Assembly (NCBI RefSeq): GCF_900091705.1
Contig: NZ_LT594783.1
Coordinates: 95,541 to 159,540 of the forward strand
DNA: 64,000 nucleotides
Direction of reading: 5' to 3'
Origin: Clostridium mediterraneense
GTDB taxonomy: Bacteria; Bacillota; Clostridia; Clostridiales; Clostridiaceae
Made by a program: the position numbers and the translations under genes. Position 1 is the first letter of the stretch. Every line of letters starts with the position of its first letter. Below are positions 37,907 to 47,091 of the stretch, piece after piece. The notes beneath the pieces were generated by a model. The model had not been told where the DNA came from and searched no databases. It saw only the letters and a list, made by a program, of their open reading frames with translations.

Positions 37907-38136
37907 TTTAAGTTTCCTTAACGTAAATAAATTACGATTCCTATACAAATATATTTAATTTACATTTGGGATTATACTCCAAATTTTATATTTTTTCTAA
38001 TGATAGCTTATTAAATGTATTTAATAATAGGAGGGTTTGGATAGTATTTTTAAAGTTTTTTTATTATTAATGTCTATATTTGCAAAAAATATATATAAAA
38101 TTTTAATTTGATGTTAAAAATATGTTAAGAAATATC

Positions 38137-38167
38137 TTGGCTTGGAGTTAACTCCAAGTGTTATACT
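38137..38167 (+). promoter_or_regulatory. MerR-type overlong promoter of the alcohol dehydrogenase gene
   Basis: TTGGCT (-35, 38137-38142) and TATACT (-10, 38162-38167) are separated by 19 bases instead of 17. The perfect 18-base palindrome CTTGGAGTTAACTCCAAG (38141-38158) fills the spacer. This is the classic layout of promoters switched on by MerR-family activators, which twist the DNA to bring the two boxes into register. No merR gene is in the window. Confidence 0.85.
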
Positions 38168-38231
38168 AATATTAGATAATTTTTAAAGAAAATATTAGAA
38201 ATAGGAAACTTAATTTAAAGGAGTAATTTTT

Positions 38232-39395
38232 ATGTTTAACTTTGATTTTTATAATCCAACAAAAATAGTATTTGGTAAGGATCGTTTAAATGAATTAGAT
38301 AATTTAGTTCCTAAGGATACTAAAGTTCTTGTATTATATGGTGGAGGAAGTGTTAAAAAATTTGGTACACTTGATATGGTACTTAAAGCACTTGGAAATA
38401 GAGAAGTATTTGAATTTGGTGGAATTGAACCAAATCCTCAATTTGAAACTTTAATGAAAGCTGTTGAAATAGTTAAAAAAGAAGGTATAAACTTCTTACT
38501 TGCTGTTGGTGGTGGTTCTGTTATGGATGGAACTAAGTTTGTATCACTTGCAAGTAAATATGAAGGTGAAAATGCAGCAGATTTATTAAAAAATAGATTA
38601 GCTTCTGTAGAACTTTGTAAAGAAGCAATAACTATAGGAAATGTTGTTACATTACCAGCAACAGGTTCAGAAATGAACTGTGGAGGAGTTATTTGTATTG
38701 AAGGGGCAAAGCTTGGATTTAGAAATCCATTAGTATTCCCTAATTTCTCAATACTTGATCCAACATTAACATATACTCTTCCAGATAATCAAGTTGCTAA
38801 TGGAATAGTTGATACATTTATTCATGTATGTGAGCAATATGTTACTTATCCAGCAGAAGGAAGATTCCAAGACAGAGCAGCAGAAGGAATACTTCAAACT
38901 TTAATAGAAGTTGGAAAGACTACTATAGAAAATAAAGAAGATTATGATGCTAGAGCTAATCTTGTTTGGTGTGCAACTATGGGCCTTAATGGCTTAATAG
39001 GAGCTGGAGTTCCTCAAGACTGGAGCTGCCATATGATAGGGCATGAATTAACAGCAAAATATGGAATAGATCATGGTAAAACACTTGCTATTCTCCAACC
39101 AACTATCTGGGAAGTTAGAAAAGATAAGAAACATGATAAATTAGTTCAATATGCTGAAAGAGTATGGCATATAACAGAAGGTTCAGAAGATGAAAAAGTT
39201 GATCTTGCTATAAAGAAAACAAGAGAATTCTTTGAAAGTCTTGGAATTAAGACTTACTTAAGTGATTATGGAGTAAAAGAAGAAGAACTTGAAGATATAG
39301 TTAAAGCTCTTGAAGAACATGGTATGACTAAGTTATCAGAAACAGGAGATTTAACATTAGAAGTAAGTAGAGAAATATTAAAAAAATCATTATAA
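38232..39395 (+). CDS. Iron-containing alcohol dehydrogenase (BdhA/YqhD type)
   Basis: 387 residues. The NAD(P)-binding motif is AVGGGSVMDGTKF and the iron ligands are in GIVDTFIHVCEQ (Asp, His) and DWSCHMIGHELTAKYGIDHGKT (two His). GGGSV followed by MDGTKF and the start FNFDFYNPTKIVFGKD resemble butanol dehydrogenase BdhA and aldehyde reductase YqhD, usually NADPH-dependent and active on toxic aldehydes or butyraldehyde. The MerR-type promoter 65 bases upstream suggests induction by aldehyde or thiol stress. The ribosome binding site is AAAGGAG. Confidence 0.92.
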   Translation: MFNFDFYNPTKIVFGKDRLNELDNLVPKDTKVLVLYGGGSVKKFGTLDMVLKALGNREVFEFGGIEPNPQFETLMKAVEIVKKEGINFLLAVGGGSVMDGTKFVSLASKYEGENAADLLKNRLASVELCKEAITIGNVVTLPATGSEMNCGGVICIEGAKLGFRNPLVFPNFSILDPTLTYTLPDNQVANGIVDTFIHVCEQYVTYPAEGRFQDRAAEGILQTLIEVGKTTIENKEDYDARANLVWCATMGLNGLIGAGVPQDWSCHMIGHELTAKYGIDHGKTLAILQPTIWEVRKDKKHDKLVQYAERVWHITEGSEDEKVDLAIKKTREFFESLGIKTYLSDYGVKEEELEDIVKALEEHGMTKLSETGDLTLEVSREILKKSL

Positions 39396-39402
39396 TTTTT
39401 TT

Positions 39403-39431
39403 AGATGTCGATAATATCGGCATCTTTTTTT
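39403..39431 (+). terminator. Rho-independent terminator after alcohol dehydrogenase
   Basis: AGATGTCGAT pairs with ATCGGCATCT (one T-G pair) around AAT, followed by seven T residues. Confidence 0.88.
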
Positions 39432-39571
39432 ATATAACAATTTAAATAAATATATTTAAAATATTTTATGAAATTTTTATAATTGCTTTAAGGGATTTTT
39501 AAAAGTGCCACTTATAATAAAGTCATAGCAAACAGTAAATAACAAATATGAGATAAGTGGAGGAATAAGAA

Positions 39572-40393
39572 ATGAATAAATTAGAAGTATTATATAAGGT
39601 ATTTAACAATATGAAAGAAAGAGAAAGCTTTGAAGGAGTTATGAATGCACAAGCTTTTAACGGATCAGAAGAAATAGTTAATATGAGAAATGAATTTTCA
39701 AAGGATATTAAAAACGGAGAATGTAAGTTAATAGTTAATGGAAGAGTTAATCTTCCAGAATTTAAGGGAGAAATTAAAGAAAGCTTTGATTTAAATAGAG
39801 AAGAAATGCATAAGAAAATGCATGAAAAAATGAGAGAAAAGCTTATGAATATGGATGAGAATGAAAGAAATGAATTCTTTGAAAAAATGGGTAAACATCA
39901 TATGATGGGATTTGATAGAGAAGAATTTATGAATATGGATGAAAAAGATAAAGAAGGATTCTTTAAGAAGATGAAAAAGAATCATATGAGATGTCATGGT
40001 ATGGGAAGAATGGCCAAAAACCCTATGAAGAAGTTTGGAAAAGCAGCATTTATGTTAAAAGTATTAAATGAAATGGAACTTTCAGAAGAGGAAGATTTCA
40101 AGATAATTAAGCTTGATTTAAATGAAGTTAAAAAAGAAATAAAAGAATTAAAAGGAGATCATAAAGGAAAGCACTGCCACTGTGAACATAGACATGATTA
40201 CAAGTCAATTGATGAACTTGAAGGAATATTTAAATTAATGGCAATAAAACATAAAATGAGAAAAGAAATCTTATTCGCTGATTATGATGAAATGACTTTA
40301 AATCTATATATTAATAAAGAATTTAATATAGAAAAGGCATTTATTGAAGGTAAGGGACAAAAGACTGTAAATATAGAAGTTAATTTTAGATAA
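39572..40393 (+). CDS. Methionine/histidine-rich soluble protein, possible metal binder
   Basis: 273 residues, no signal peptide. The central part (70-150) is unusually rich in Met, His and Lys: HKKMHEKMREKLMNMDENERNE-like helices, GKHHMMGF and NHMRCHGMGRM. A cluster HCHCEHRHDY lies near 203-212. Such residues bind copper, zinc or heme iron in other proteins. Two short segments repeat (EEFMNMDEKDKEGFFKKM resembles MNMDENERNEFFEKM). I know no family. The ribosome binding site is GTGGAGG. A two-component system follows 900 bases downstream with an equally His-rich sensor N-terminus. Confidence 0.7.
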   Translation: MNKLEVLYKVFNNMKERESFEGVMNAQAFNGSEEIVNMRNEFSKDIKNGECKLIVNGRVNLPEFKGEIKESFDLNREEMHKKMHEKMREKLMNMDENERNEFFEKMGKHHMMGFDREEFMNMDEKDKEGFFKKMKKNHMRCHGMGRMAKNPMKKFGKAAFMLKVLNEMELSEEEDFKIIKLDLNEVKKEIKELKGDHKGKHCHCEHRHDYKSIDELEGIFKLMAIKHKMRKEILFADYDEMTLNLYINKEFNIEKAFIEGKGQKTVNIEVNFR

Positions 40394-40428
40394 TTAAAAG
40401 ATAGAGATAAAAGCATTTAATAATAAAA

Positions 40429-40491
40429 GCATCACATTAAATATCTACAAATCAAATTAAAGTAGTTTTATTTAATGCGATGCATTTTTTT
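40429..40491 (+). terminator. Terminator after the Met/His-rich gene
   Basis: GCATC-CATTAAAT pairs with ATTTAATG-GATGC (13 pairs with an A/C mismatch) over a long loop, then a T-run. Confidence 0.75.
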
Positions 40492-40537
40492 ACTATACTT
40501 TTTAATTTCTTTTGTTTATAATTTGTGTGTTTTAAAT

Positions 40538-40804
40538 TTATTTAAATATAAAGTTATTTTTATTTCTTTCATTTGTAATTTTAAAACCTAAAATAATAAG
40601 TGAAAGAGTAAATGTCACTATATTAGCAAATAAGACGGACATATCTTTACTTATTAAACCATGTACTGCCCAAAGAGCAGATCCGATAACATATAAAGAG
40701 TACATACCTAAAGATATACCACTAGTATCTTTTGTTTTAATTATTTGTATTACTTGTGGTAAAAAAGAAATAGTTGTAAGTATAGCAGCGATTATTCCTA
40801 TCAT
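40538..40804 (-). CDS. SemiSWEET family sugar transporter
   Basis: 88 residues with three membrane helices, the triple-helix bundle of SemiSWEET (MtN3/PQ-loop) proteins, which work as dimers. The PQ motif is in TTISFLPQVIQIIKTKDTSGIS, and SLYVIGSALWAVHGL with NIVTFTLSLIIL supplies the Trp/Asn substrate-pocket pattern. It likely carries sugars or other small metabolites by facilitated diffusion. The minus-strand start has GATAGGAGG upstream. It is monocistronic. Confidence 0.88.
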   Translation of the reverse strand: MIGIIAAILTTISFLPQVIQIIKTKDTSGISLGMYSLYVIGSALWAVHGLISKDMSVLFANIVTFTLSLIILGFKITNERNKNNFIFK

Positions 40805-40876
40805 GAAAAATCCTCCTATCTTTTTTAATATTACTTAATAATTTTTATGTAATATTAATACATCTATAAAGACAAA

Positions 40877-40899
40877 TTAAATTTCAATTTGAAATTTAA
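40877..40899. promoter_or_regulatory. 23-base palindrome
   Basis: TTAAATTTCAA and TTGAAATTTAA are exact reverse complements around a single T. It is 73 bases upstream of the SemiSWEET start (minus strand) and 400 bases before the sensor kinase. It could be an operator for the former. Confidence 0.45.
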
Positions 40900-41040
40900 T
40901 AACTTAGAGTTATTTTAGAAAAGTTTTTAAGTTAAGGATTTTAATCCTTATAAATATTAAGGAAAATTTTTGATGTGTTTAATTATTATTTTCCTCATTT
41001 TAATATATTACTTCTTATTATTTTTGATTAATTTTTATGA

Positions 41041-41066
41041 TTTGATTTGATGAGGTTTGATTTGAT
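41041..41066. repeat. Direct repeat TTTGATTTGAT
   Basis: TTTGATTTGAT occurs at 41041-41051 and again at 41056-41066, spaced by GAGG. Direct repeats are the usual binding-site form of OmpR-type response regulators, and such a regulator is encoded downstream. The 15-base period is not the common 10-11, so this is only suggestive. Confidence 0.4.
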
Positions 41067-41301
41067 ATAGAAATTAAACTTTAAAAACTTATACTCTAAG
41101 TTTTTGAATTTTAGATTATTTTATTATTATTTTTTGTTGGTAAATATTATATCATGTAAATCATATGGAAAATTAACAAAAAAGTAACGGTAGGTTATTT
41201 TTAAAGAATAATTTATATGATATAATATTTGAATTTTATTTTATTGTATTTTAAGATTAGAGATAAAGAATGCTTGAAAAAAGTAAGTTAGGAGTGATTT
41301 C

Positions 41302-42426
41302 TTGTTGCATGATAGAGAAAGACATTGGGAGTATCATAATAGATATGATAAAAGAATGAAGCATTATAAAAGGGATTTAAGAAATTTTAAAAGAGCTGCT
41401 ATTAGAGTAAGAATATTTGCTTTTTTAATGATTATTATATTAAGTCTTGTTATGTTTAAATATAGAGGGATTGATGCTATTACTTTATTTTTAGCATGTA
41501 TTTTTATAGTTCATGAATTAATGAATATATATGTTTTTTGGAAGTTTAAAAGAAAAATAGTAAATCCTATACAAGAACTTAAAGAAGGTGTTGATAATAT
41601 AGCTAATGGAAATTATTCTTTTAGAATATCAGAGGAGTATAGAAATGAGATAGGAATGCTTATTAGAGAGTTTAATAGTATGGCAGAAAAGTTAGAAGAG
41701 GGTGAAAAAATTAAGAGAGATTATGAGAAAAATAGAAAAGCACTTATAGCTAATATATCTCATGATTTAAAGACTCCTATAACATCTATTAATGGTTATA
41801 CTCAGTTTATGTTAGATGGAGATTTAGATAAAGATAAGATGAGAAAATATCTAAAGACAGTTCAAAGTAATGCAGATTATATGAATAAATTAATAGATGA
41901 TTTGTTTTTATTTACTAAGCTTGATATGGATAAATTTGAACTTAATTTTGAAGATATCAATATAAAGATGTATATGCAGGATATAGTTGAGGAGTTTTCA
42001 TTTATATTAGAAGAAGAAAATATTAAATTTAATTATTTTAATACTATTAAGGATGATATATACGTTAATATAGATGGTAAGATGATTCATAGATGTATAA
42101 GAAATATCTTAGGAAATGCAGTAAAATATGGGGGAGTACAAGAAAATCTAGAAATAGAGATTAATTTATATAATAAAGAAGAATATGTTTATATTTCTAT
42201 AAAGGATAATGGACCTGGAATAGAAAAAGATAAATTATGTCATATATTTGAGAGATTTTATAGAATAGATAAGGAAAGAACTAAGGATTTAATGAGTACA
42301 GGTTTAGGACTTGCAATAGCTAAAGAGATAGTTGATGCTCATAATGGTGAGATATCTGTAGAAAGTGAATTAGGTCTTGGTAGTACATTTATAATAAAAA
42401 TTCCAATGCAAGAAAAAGGAGCTTAA
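41302..42426 (+). CDS. Sensor histidine kinase
   Basis: 374 residues. The N-terminus LHDRERHWEYHNRYDKRMKHYKRD is very rich in His, Arg and Tyr and cytoplasmic. Two adjacent membrane helices follow (about 32-50 and 55-75) with almost no outside loop, then a HAMP domain, the phosphoacceptor region NISHDLKTPITSINGYTQFM (His near 155), and an ATPase domain with GNAVKYGG, DNGPGIEKD and STGLGLAIAKEIV. A sensor with no external domain probably detects a membrane or internal signal; the His-rich tail suggests metal or heme. Start TTG at 41302 after GGAG. It precedes its regulator by 4 bases. Confidence 0.93.
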   Translation: MLHDRERHWEYHNRYDKRMKHYKRDLRNFKRAAIRVRIFAFLMIIILSLVMFKYRGIDAITLFLACIFIVHELMNIYVFWKFKRKIVNPIQELKEGVDNIANGNYSFRISEEYRNEIGMLIREFNSMAEKLEEGEKIKRDYEKNRKALIANISHDLKTPITSINGYTQFMLDGDLDKDKMRKYLKTVQSNADYMNKLIDDLFLFTKLDMDKFELNFEDINIKMYMQDIVEEFSFILEEENIKFNYFNTIKDDIYVNIDGKMIHRCIRNILGNAVKYGGVQENLEIEINLYNKEEYVYISIKDNGPGIEKDKLCHIFERFYRIDKERTKDLMSTGLGLAIAKEIVDAHNGEISVESELGLGSTFIIKIPMQEKGA

Positions 42427-42430
42427 ATTT

Positions 42431-43123
42431 ATGGAACAAAAAAAGATATTAGTTATTGAAGATGATATAAATATTGCAGAGCTTGAAAAAGATTATTTAA
42501 ATTTAAATGGATATGAAGTTAATATAATTCAAGATGGAGAAGAAGGACTTAAAGAGGCTTTATTAGGCATATATGACCTTATAGTTGTAGATTTAATGCT
42601 TCCTAAAAAGAATGGATATGAAATAGTTAAGGAAGTAAGAGAAAACTTTGAGATTCCTATAATTATAGTTTCTGCAAAATCAGATGATATAGATAAAATA
42701 AGAGGACTTGGCTTAGGAGCCGATGATTATCTTACAAAACCTTTTAGTCCTGCAGAACTTGTAGCAAGAATAAAATCACATATAATGAGATTTGAAAGAT
42801 TAAGAGGTGATAAGAAAACTAATAATATAATAACTAATAAATCACTAGAAATACAGCTTGATTCTCATAAGGTGTTTATAAGAGGAAAGGAAATTCAACT
42901 AACAACAAAGGAATATGAATTATTAGTTTTTCTAGCAAATAACAGTAATATAGTTTTTACAAAGGAGCAACTTTTTAGTAGAATTTGGGCAGATGATTTT
43001 ATTGGAGATACAGCAACAGTTGCTGTTCATATTCAAAAATTAAGAAAGAAAATAGAAATAGATCCTCAAAGTCCTGAGTATATAGAAACTATTTGGGGAA
43101 CTGGTTATAGATTCAATAAATAA
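42431..43123 (+). CDS. OmpR/PhoB family response regulator
   Basis: 230 residues. The receiver domain has the acidic pair EDD (about 10-12), phosphoacceptor Asp in DLIVVDLMLPKKNGYE (near 54), the Thr/Ser in IIIVSAKSD and Lys in LTKPFSPAEL. The C-terminal winged helix shows ILTTKEYELLVFLANN-like IQLTTKEYELLVFLANNSN and VAVHIQKLRKKIE, then WGTGYRF. It is the partner of the kinase 4 bases upstream. Its targets are unknown; candidates are neighbouring genes, including the Met/His-rich protein. Confidence 0.95.
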   Translation: MEQKKILVIEDDINIAELEKDYLNLNGYEVNIIQDGEEGLKEALLGIYDLIVVDLMLPKKNGYEIVKEVRENFEIPIIIVSAKSDDIDKIRGLGLGADDYLTKPFSPAELVARIKSHIMRFERLRGDKKTNNIITNKSLEIQLDSHKVFIRGKEIQLTTKEYELLVFLANNSNIVFTKEQLFSRIWADDFIGDTATVAVHIQKLRKKIEIDPQSPEYIETIWGTGYRFNK

Positions 43124-43134
43124 ATATATTAAAT

Positions 43135-43171
43135 TAAAAAGAAGTAGAGTTTAAAAGTTTTACTTCTTTTT
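43135..43171 (+). terminator. Terminator after the two-component operon
   Basis: AAAAAGAAGTA pairs with TACTTCTTTTT around a 13-base loop; the right arm supplies the T-run. Confidence 0.8.
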
Positions 43172-43258
43172 ATTGTTTTATTGGATATTATATGGCATAT
43201 TTATTAATAGTAGAAAACTAAAAATTAGTAAAAGTTAATATATTAAGGGGGAACAATT

Positions 43259-44020
43259 ATGATAAGATTTAAAAAATGTACTTTTGAGGATATAAGAGAA
43301 GATTTATCTATTTATTATAAAGAAAATAATATTTTAATAGATGTATATTGGGAAGAAAGACTTTTATTATCTAATTTTTATAAAATAGAATTAGATAATA
43401 AACATGTAGGAAACCTTGCTATATATAATAAGAATACTATTATTGTATTTAATGTAGATATAGAATATAGACATAAGGCTAGACAAATCTTTGAAGAAGC
43501 TAAAAGAATAGAGGAAGTTTGTTCTATTTTTGTTCCAACATCAGATGAATTTTTAGTAAGATATGCTTTATGTAATTTTAGAAGTATAGAAAATGATTCA
43601 CATTATACTGTTGATTCAAAAAGAGAAATTGAAGATAAAAATAAAATAAAGCTTACTTTAGCAAATATAAGCGATATTAATAATATAAATGAACTTACTA
43701 ATAAATATTATAAAAATCTAGAAAATGAAGTTAAATTAGAGAGATTTTATATAGCAAGTATTGATAATGAAATCGTTGGATTTGGTCATTTAACAGAGGG
43801 AATACTTATGAGTAAACATAGTAATATTGGTATGTATGTTGTTGAAAAACATAGAGCTAGAGGAATTGCAACTAGTATATTAATAGCTCTAAAGAAAATG
43901 TCTTATGAAATGGGAAAAGAACCTATAGCAGGTTGTTATTATTATAATCATGGTTCATTAAAAGCACAATTAAATGCTGGTATGTGTCAAGCAACAGATT
44001 TACTTAGAGTTATATTTTAA
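43259..44020 (+). CDS. GNAT family N-acetyltransferase
   Basis: 253 residues. The C-terminal half (130-253) is a GNAT domain with the acetyl-CoA loop VVEKHRARGIATSILIALKKM (R-x-x-G-x-A) and IASIDNEIVGFGHL. The N-terminal half is a second, degenerate GNAT-like fold (NKHVGNLAIYNKNTIIVFNVDIEYRHKARQIFEEA), in which the CoA loop is not preserved. The two-domain form and the C-terminal HGSLKAQLNAGM block resemble uncharacterised Firmicute acetyltransferases. Substrate unknown. The ribosome binding site is AAGGGGGAA. Confidence 0.87.
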   Translation: MIRFKKCTFEDIREDLSIYYKENNILIDVYWEERLLLSNFYKIELDNKHVGNLAIYNKNTIIVFNVDIEYRHKARQIFEEAKRIEEVCSIFVPTSDEFLVRYALCNFRSIENDSHYTVDSKREIEDKNKIKLTLANISDINNINELTNKYYKNLENEVKLERFYIASIDNEIVGFGHLTEGILMSKHSNIGMYVVEKHRARGIATSILIALKKMSYEMGKEPIAGCYYYNHGSLKAQLNAGMCQATDLLRVIF

Positions 44021-44031
44021 TATAAAAAGTT

Positions 44032-44060
44032 AGAGGATGATTTTTATCATCCTTTTTTAT
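44032..44060 (+). terminator. Rho-independent terminator after GNAT gene
   Basis: AGGATGAT and ATCATCCT pair around TTTT and are followed by a T-run. Confidence 0.87.
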
Positions 44061-44192
44061 TTGATTTAAAATAACTATAAAAAATATTTATCGATAAAAT
44101 AATCTTATCTATTGAATTTAAAAGTTAATAGTGAGAAAATTATGTTATCTACCAAAATATGTAAAGTGGTAGAGGATAAGGGGGGAATAGTA

Positions 44193-47081
44193 ATGAAAAA
44201 GTTCAAAAAGATTATTGCTTTTTGTTTGAGTTTTGCTTTAACTCTAATTTTATTACCTGTAGATAATGCATTTGCAGCAGCAAGTGCAGCACCAGCAAAG
44301 CCAACAGTTACGCATAATCAATGGGGGACAGATGTTGATGGTAATTATGATATTACCTCAAGTATATGGTACGGAAATAATGCTACTAGTTACAAAGTTT
44401 TTGAGAGATTTGGGACAAGTGGGGAGTTTGAATTAATTGATGAAGGAAAACTTGAAGATGGAACTCCAGCAGCACAAAGTATAGTTACAGAAGTTAGGAA
44501 TAGATCTAAATCAGGAATTTATTATTATTACACAGAATTTATAAATGAATTTGGAAGTAGTAAGTCTGATATTATAGAAGTAGTTGTAGGAACTAATGGT
44601 AAAGCGGCAATAGTAATAGATAAAATTGATGATGATGGAGTTAAGACACAATTTACTATAGAGCAAGGAAGTGTTGAATATAAGTTAACTAATCCTAAAA
44701 GTGATAATAGTACATTTGAAGTAATTTCAAATACTAGAGATGTAGCAAAGGCTGAGGTAGTTAATGGAAACGTTTTAAAGGTTACAGGTCTTAAGGAAGG
44801 TAGAAGTGGACTTAAAATTACTGATAAAAATACTGGAGATACAAGACATATTGGTGTAAGAGTTAAAAAGGCAAATGGAGATTTACCTGGAATGCCTGAT
44901 TATCTTTCAATTGGACAAGTTTCCGAAGATAGAGAAGGAGACTTAGAATTTTGGAGAAGTACAAGTAATGATTATACAAATAAAAGAACAGATGTTAGAT
45001 ATATTTATATAAATGGTGGTCCATTTACAGGTTGGAGACATTGGACAACTGAAGATGGAGCTAGAGCTAAAACTTTTATTGATGAAAGTTTAAAAATGGG
45101 GATGATTCCTTTCTTTGTTTATTATAATATCCCAGATGATGGTGAAAGCTATGAACTTGATTTAAAGCATATAAATGATAAAGAATATATGGAAGGATAT
45201 TTCAAGGATTTAAAATTCTTCTTAGATATTTGTAAGCAATATGGTGGTGATGAAACTATAGGAATGATTTTTGAACCAGATTTCTTAGGGTACATGATGC
45301 AACAAGCAGATAAAGCACCAAATGAAATTACAGCACTTGTTGATACTGCTTATTCTTCAGGAGTTTTAGAAAAAGGAAAAGATCCAGAATTCGAAAATAA
45401 TGTTAAAGGTCTAGTTGAATCAATAAACTATACAGTAGATAAATATTATAAAGAAGCTTATTTTGGATGGCAATTTAATATATGGTCATATTCAAGTCCT
45501 GAAATTCCAAACCAAGGATTACTTCATAAAACTGAGTTCTTAGGCTGGGATGCAGGTAGAGAATTTATAAAACAAGTTGCAGTAGAAACAGCAAATTATT
45601 ATGAAAGTGCTGGAATAAAATCTTATGGAGCAGATTTTATATCAGTAGATAAATATGGACTTGATGGAGCTTTTGAAACAGGAGCGGCAAATGATCCAGA
45701 AAAATCAAAGTGGTTTTGGAATGCTGATATTTGGGATAACTATCTTATGTATGTGCAAACTCTTAGTGAAGAAGTAGAACTTCCATCTATTTTATGGCAA
45801 ATACCAGTAGGTCATATTAATGGTTCAACAGAAATTAGTCCTTATGATAATGAACCTTTTGCAGAACTTACTAATGAGGCAGGTAGTTATGAAGATTCAG
45901 CAACAAGCTATTTCTTTGGAGATACATTTAAAGCAGGTAATGATAATAGATTAAAATATTTTTCTAAAAATGAAAGTAATGATCCTAAGATAAAAGTTCA
46001 AGGTGATACTATTACTTGGGAAAGTCATATAAGTGATGCTATGGAAGCTGGAATAACTTCAATATTATTTGGTGCAGGAGTTGGAGCAAGTACAGATGCA
46101 GTAGGTTCTCCTCCAACTGATGATTATTTCTGGATAACTAAAGCTCAACATTATTATGATGATGTAGTAATGCTTGATGGAAGTAATAATGGAAATAATG
46201 CTGACAAGCCATTAAAGCCAGGTATAAAAGCATCAGCTATTGAAAGTGATGGAAATTATGATATAACAGTAGAAATACCAGAAAATTCAAAAGGTGAAAG
46301 TTATAAGCTATTTGAAAATGGTAAGCTTGTTAAAGAAGGAGCTATTACTAGCTTGGCTGAAATGATAAAATATGAAGTTATAAATAAGCCAACTGGAACT
46401 TATATGTATAAAGCAGAAATTTTTAATTCAAAAGCTTCAAATTCAAGTGAAATAATAACTGTTAAAGTTAATAATACTGTAGTTCCACCTGTAGAAGTTC
46501 CATTAAAGCCAGAACTTACTGTAGATAATAATACAAATGCAGGAGATTATACTTTAAGTATCTCTATACCTAAAAATTCAAATGCAACATCTTATAATCT
46601 TAGAGAAAATAATAAGATTATAAAGACTGGAAAGGTAGATAATAATGCTCAAAGTTTTGAAGAGAAGATAACTAGTAAAGAATCTGGAGAATATATTTAT
46701 AAATTAGAGCTTATAAATAAAGATGGGATAACTTCAAGTGATGAAATAAAAGTAGTTGTTAAAAATGATGCTAAACCTGAAACAGGAGTTAAGGTAGCTT
46801 TTAATATAACATCTACTTGGGGAAGTGAATCAAATTATGAGCTAGTAATCACTAATAATACAGGAGCTGATATTAATAATTGGGAACTTAATTTTAAATC
46901 AGATATACAAATTAAATCAAACTGGGATGCAAATCTAACTAGTGAAAATGGAGTTTATAAATTAACACCAAAATCATGGAATGGTTTAATTAAAAAAGGT
47001 GAAAAACTTGTAATAGGAGGAGCTTGTGCAACTAGTGATTCCCTAGCTGATATATATGATGTTAATTTTGTAATAAAATAA
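44193..47081 (+). CDS. Large secreted multidomain protein with CBM2, probable glycoside hydrolase
   Basis: 962 residues. The ATG at 44193 is set by AAGGGGGG; the frame extends further upstream. Signal peptide at 1-28 (ends AFA). Next come an Ig-like ChiA_N module (35-135), a second Ig-like module (140-230), then a region of about 460 residues that reads like a TIM-barrel hydrolase (VRYIYINGGPFTGWRHW, GMIPFFVYYNIP, GMIFEPDFLGYM, YGADFISVDKYGLDG). Two more ChiA_N modules and a C-terminal family 2 carbohydrate-binding module (FNITSTWGSESNYELVITNN...WNGLI) finish it. CBM2 binds cellulose, chitin or xylan. I cannot assign the catalytic part to a GH family; the Glu in FEPD is a candidate. Confidence 0.8.
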   Translation: MKKFKKIIAFCLSFALTLILLPVDNAFAAASAAPAKPTVTHNQWGTDVDGNYDITSSIWYGNNATSYKVFERFGTSGEFELIDEGKLEDGTPAAQSIVTEVRNRSKSGIYYYYTEFINEFGSSKSDIIEVVVGTNGKAAIVIDKIDDDGVKTQFTIEQGSVEYKLTNPKSDNSTFEVISNTRDVAKAEVVNGNVLKVTGLKEGRSGLKITDKNTGDTRHIGVRVKKANGDLPGMPDYLSIGQVSEDREGDLEFWRSTSNDYTNKRTDVRYIYINGGPFTGWRHWTTEDGARAKTFIDESLKMGMIPFFVYYNIPDDGESYELDLKHINDKEYMEGYFKDLKFFLDICKQYGGDETIGMIFEPDFLGYMMQQADKAPNEITALVDTAYSSGVLEKGKDPEFENNVKGLVESINYTVDKYYKEAYFGWQFNIWSYSSPEIPNQGLLHKTEFLGWDAGREFIKQVAVETANYYESAGIKSYGADFISVDKYGLDGAFETGAANDPEKSKWFWNADIWDNYLMYVQTLSEEVELPSILWQIPVGHINGSTEISPYDNEPFAELTNEAGSYEDSATSYFFGDTFKAGNDNRLKYFSKNESNDPKIKVQGDTITWESHISDAMEAGITSILFGAGVGASTDAVGSPPTDDYFWITKAQHYYDDVVMLDGSNNGNNADKPLKPGIKASAIESDGNYDITVEIPENSKGESYKLFENGKLVKEGAITSLAEMIKYEVINKPTGTYMYKAEIFNSKASNSSEIITVKVNNTVVPPVEVPLKPELTVDNNTNAGDYTLSISIPKNSNATSYNLRENNKIIKTGKVDNNAQSFEEKITSKESGEYIYKLELINKDGITSSDEIKVVVKNDAKPETGVKVAFNITSTWGSESNYELVITNNTGADINNWELNFKSDIQIKSNWDANLTSENGVYKLTPKSWNGLIKKGEKLVIGGACATSDSLADIYDVNFVIK

Positions 47082-47091
47082 TATAAATAAA

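Larger units (their letters stand above)
40805..41301. other. Long regulatory interval upstream of the two-component system
   Basis: About 500 AT-rich bases without a gene. It holds a 23-base palindrome (40877-40899), a small hairpin AAGGATTTTAATCCTT near 40934 and a direct repeat TTTGATTTGAT at 41041 and 41056. The SemiSWEET promoter (minus) and the sensor kinase promoter (plus) must lie here. Confidence 0.5.

Noticed and set aside
44112..44192. Upstream extension of the CBM2 protein by 27 codons
   Set aside because: The AAGGGGGG site and the signal peptide both place the start at 44193.
44060..44192. Possible riboswitch in the leader of the CBM2 protein gene
   Set aside because: I looked for conserved c-di-GMP, lysine or T-box cores and found none; only AT-rich sequence is seen.
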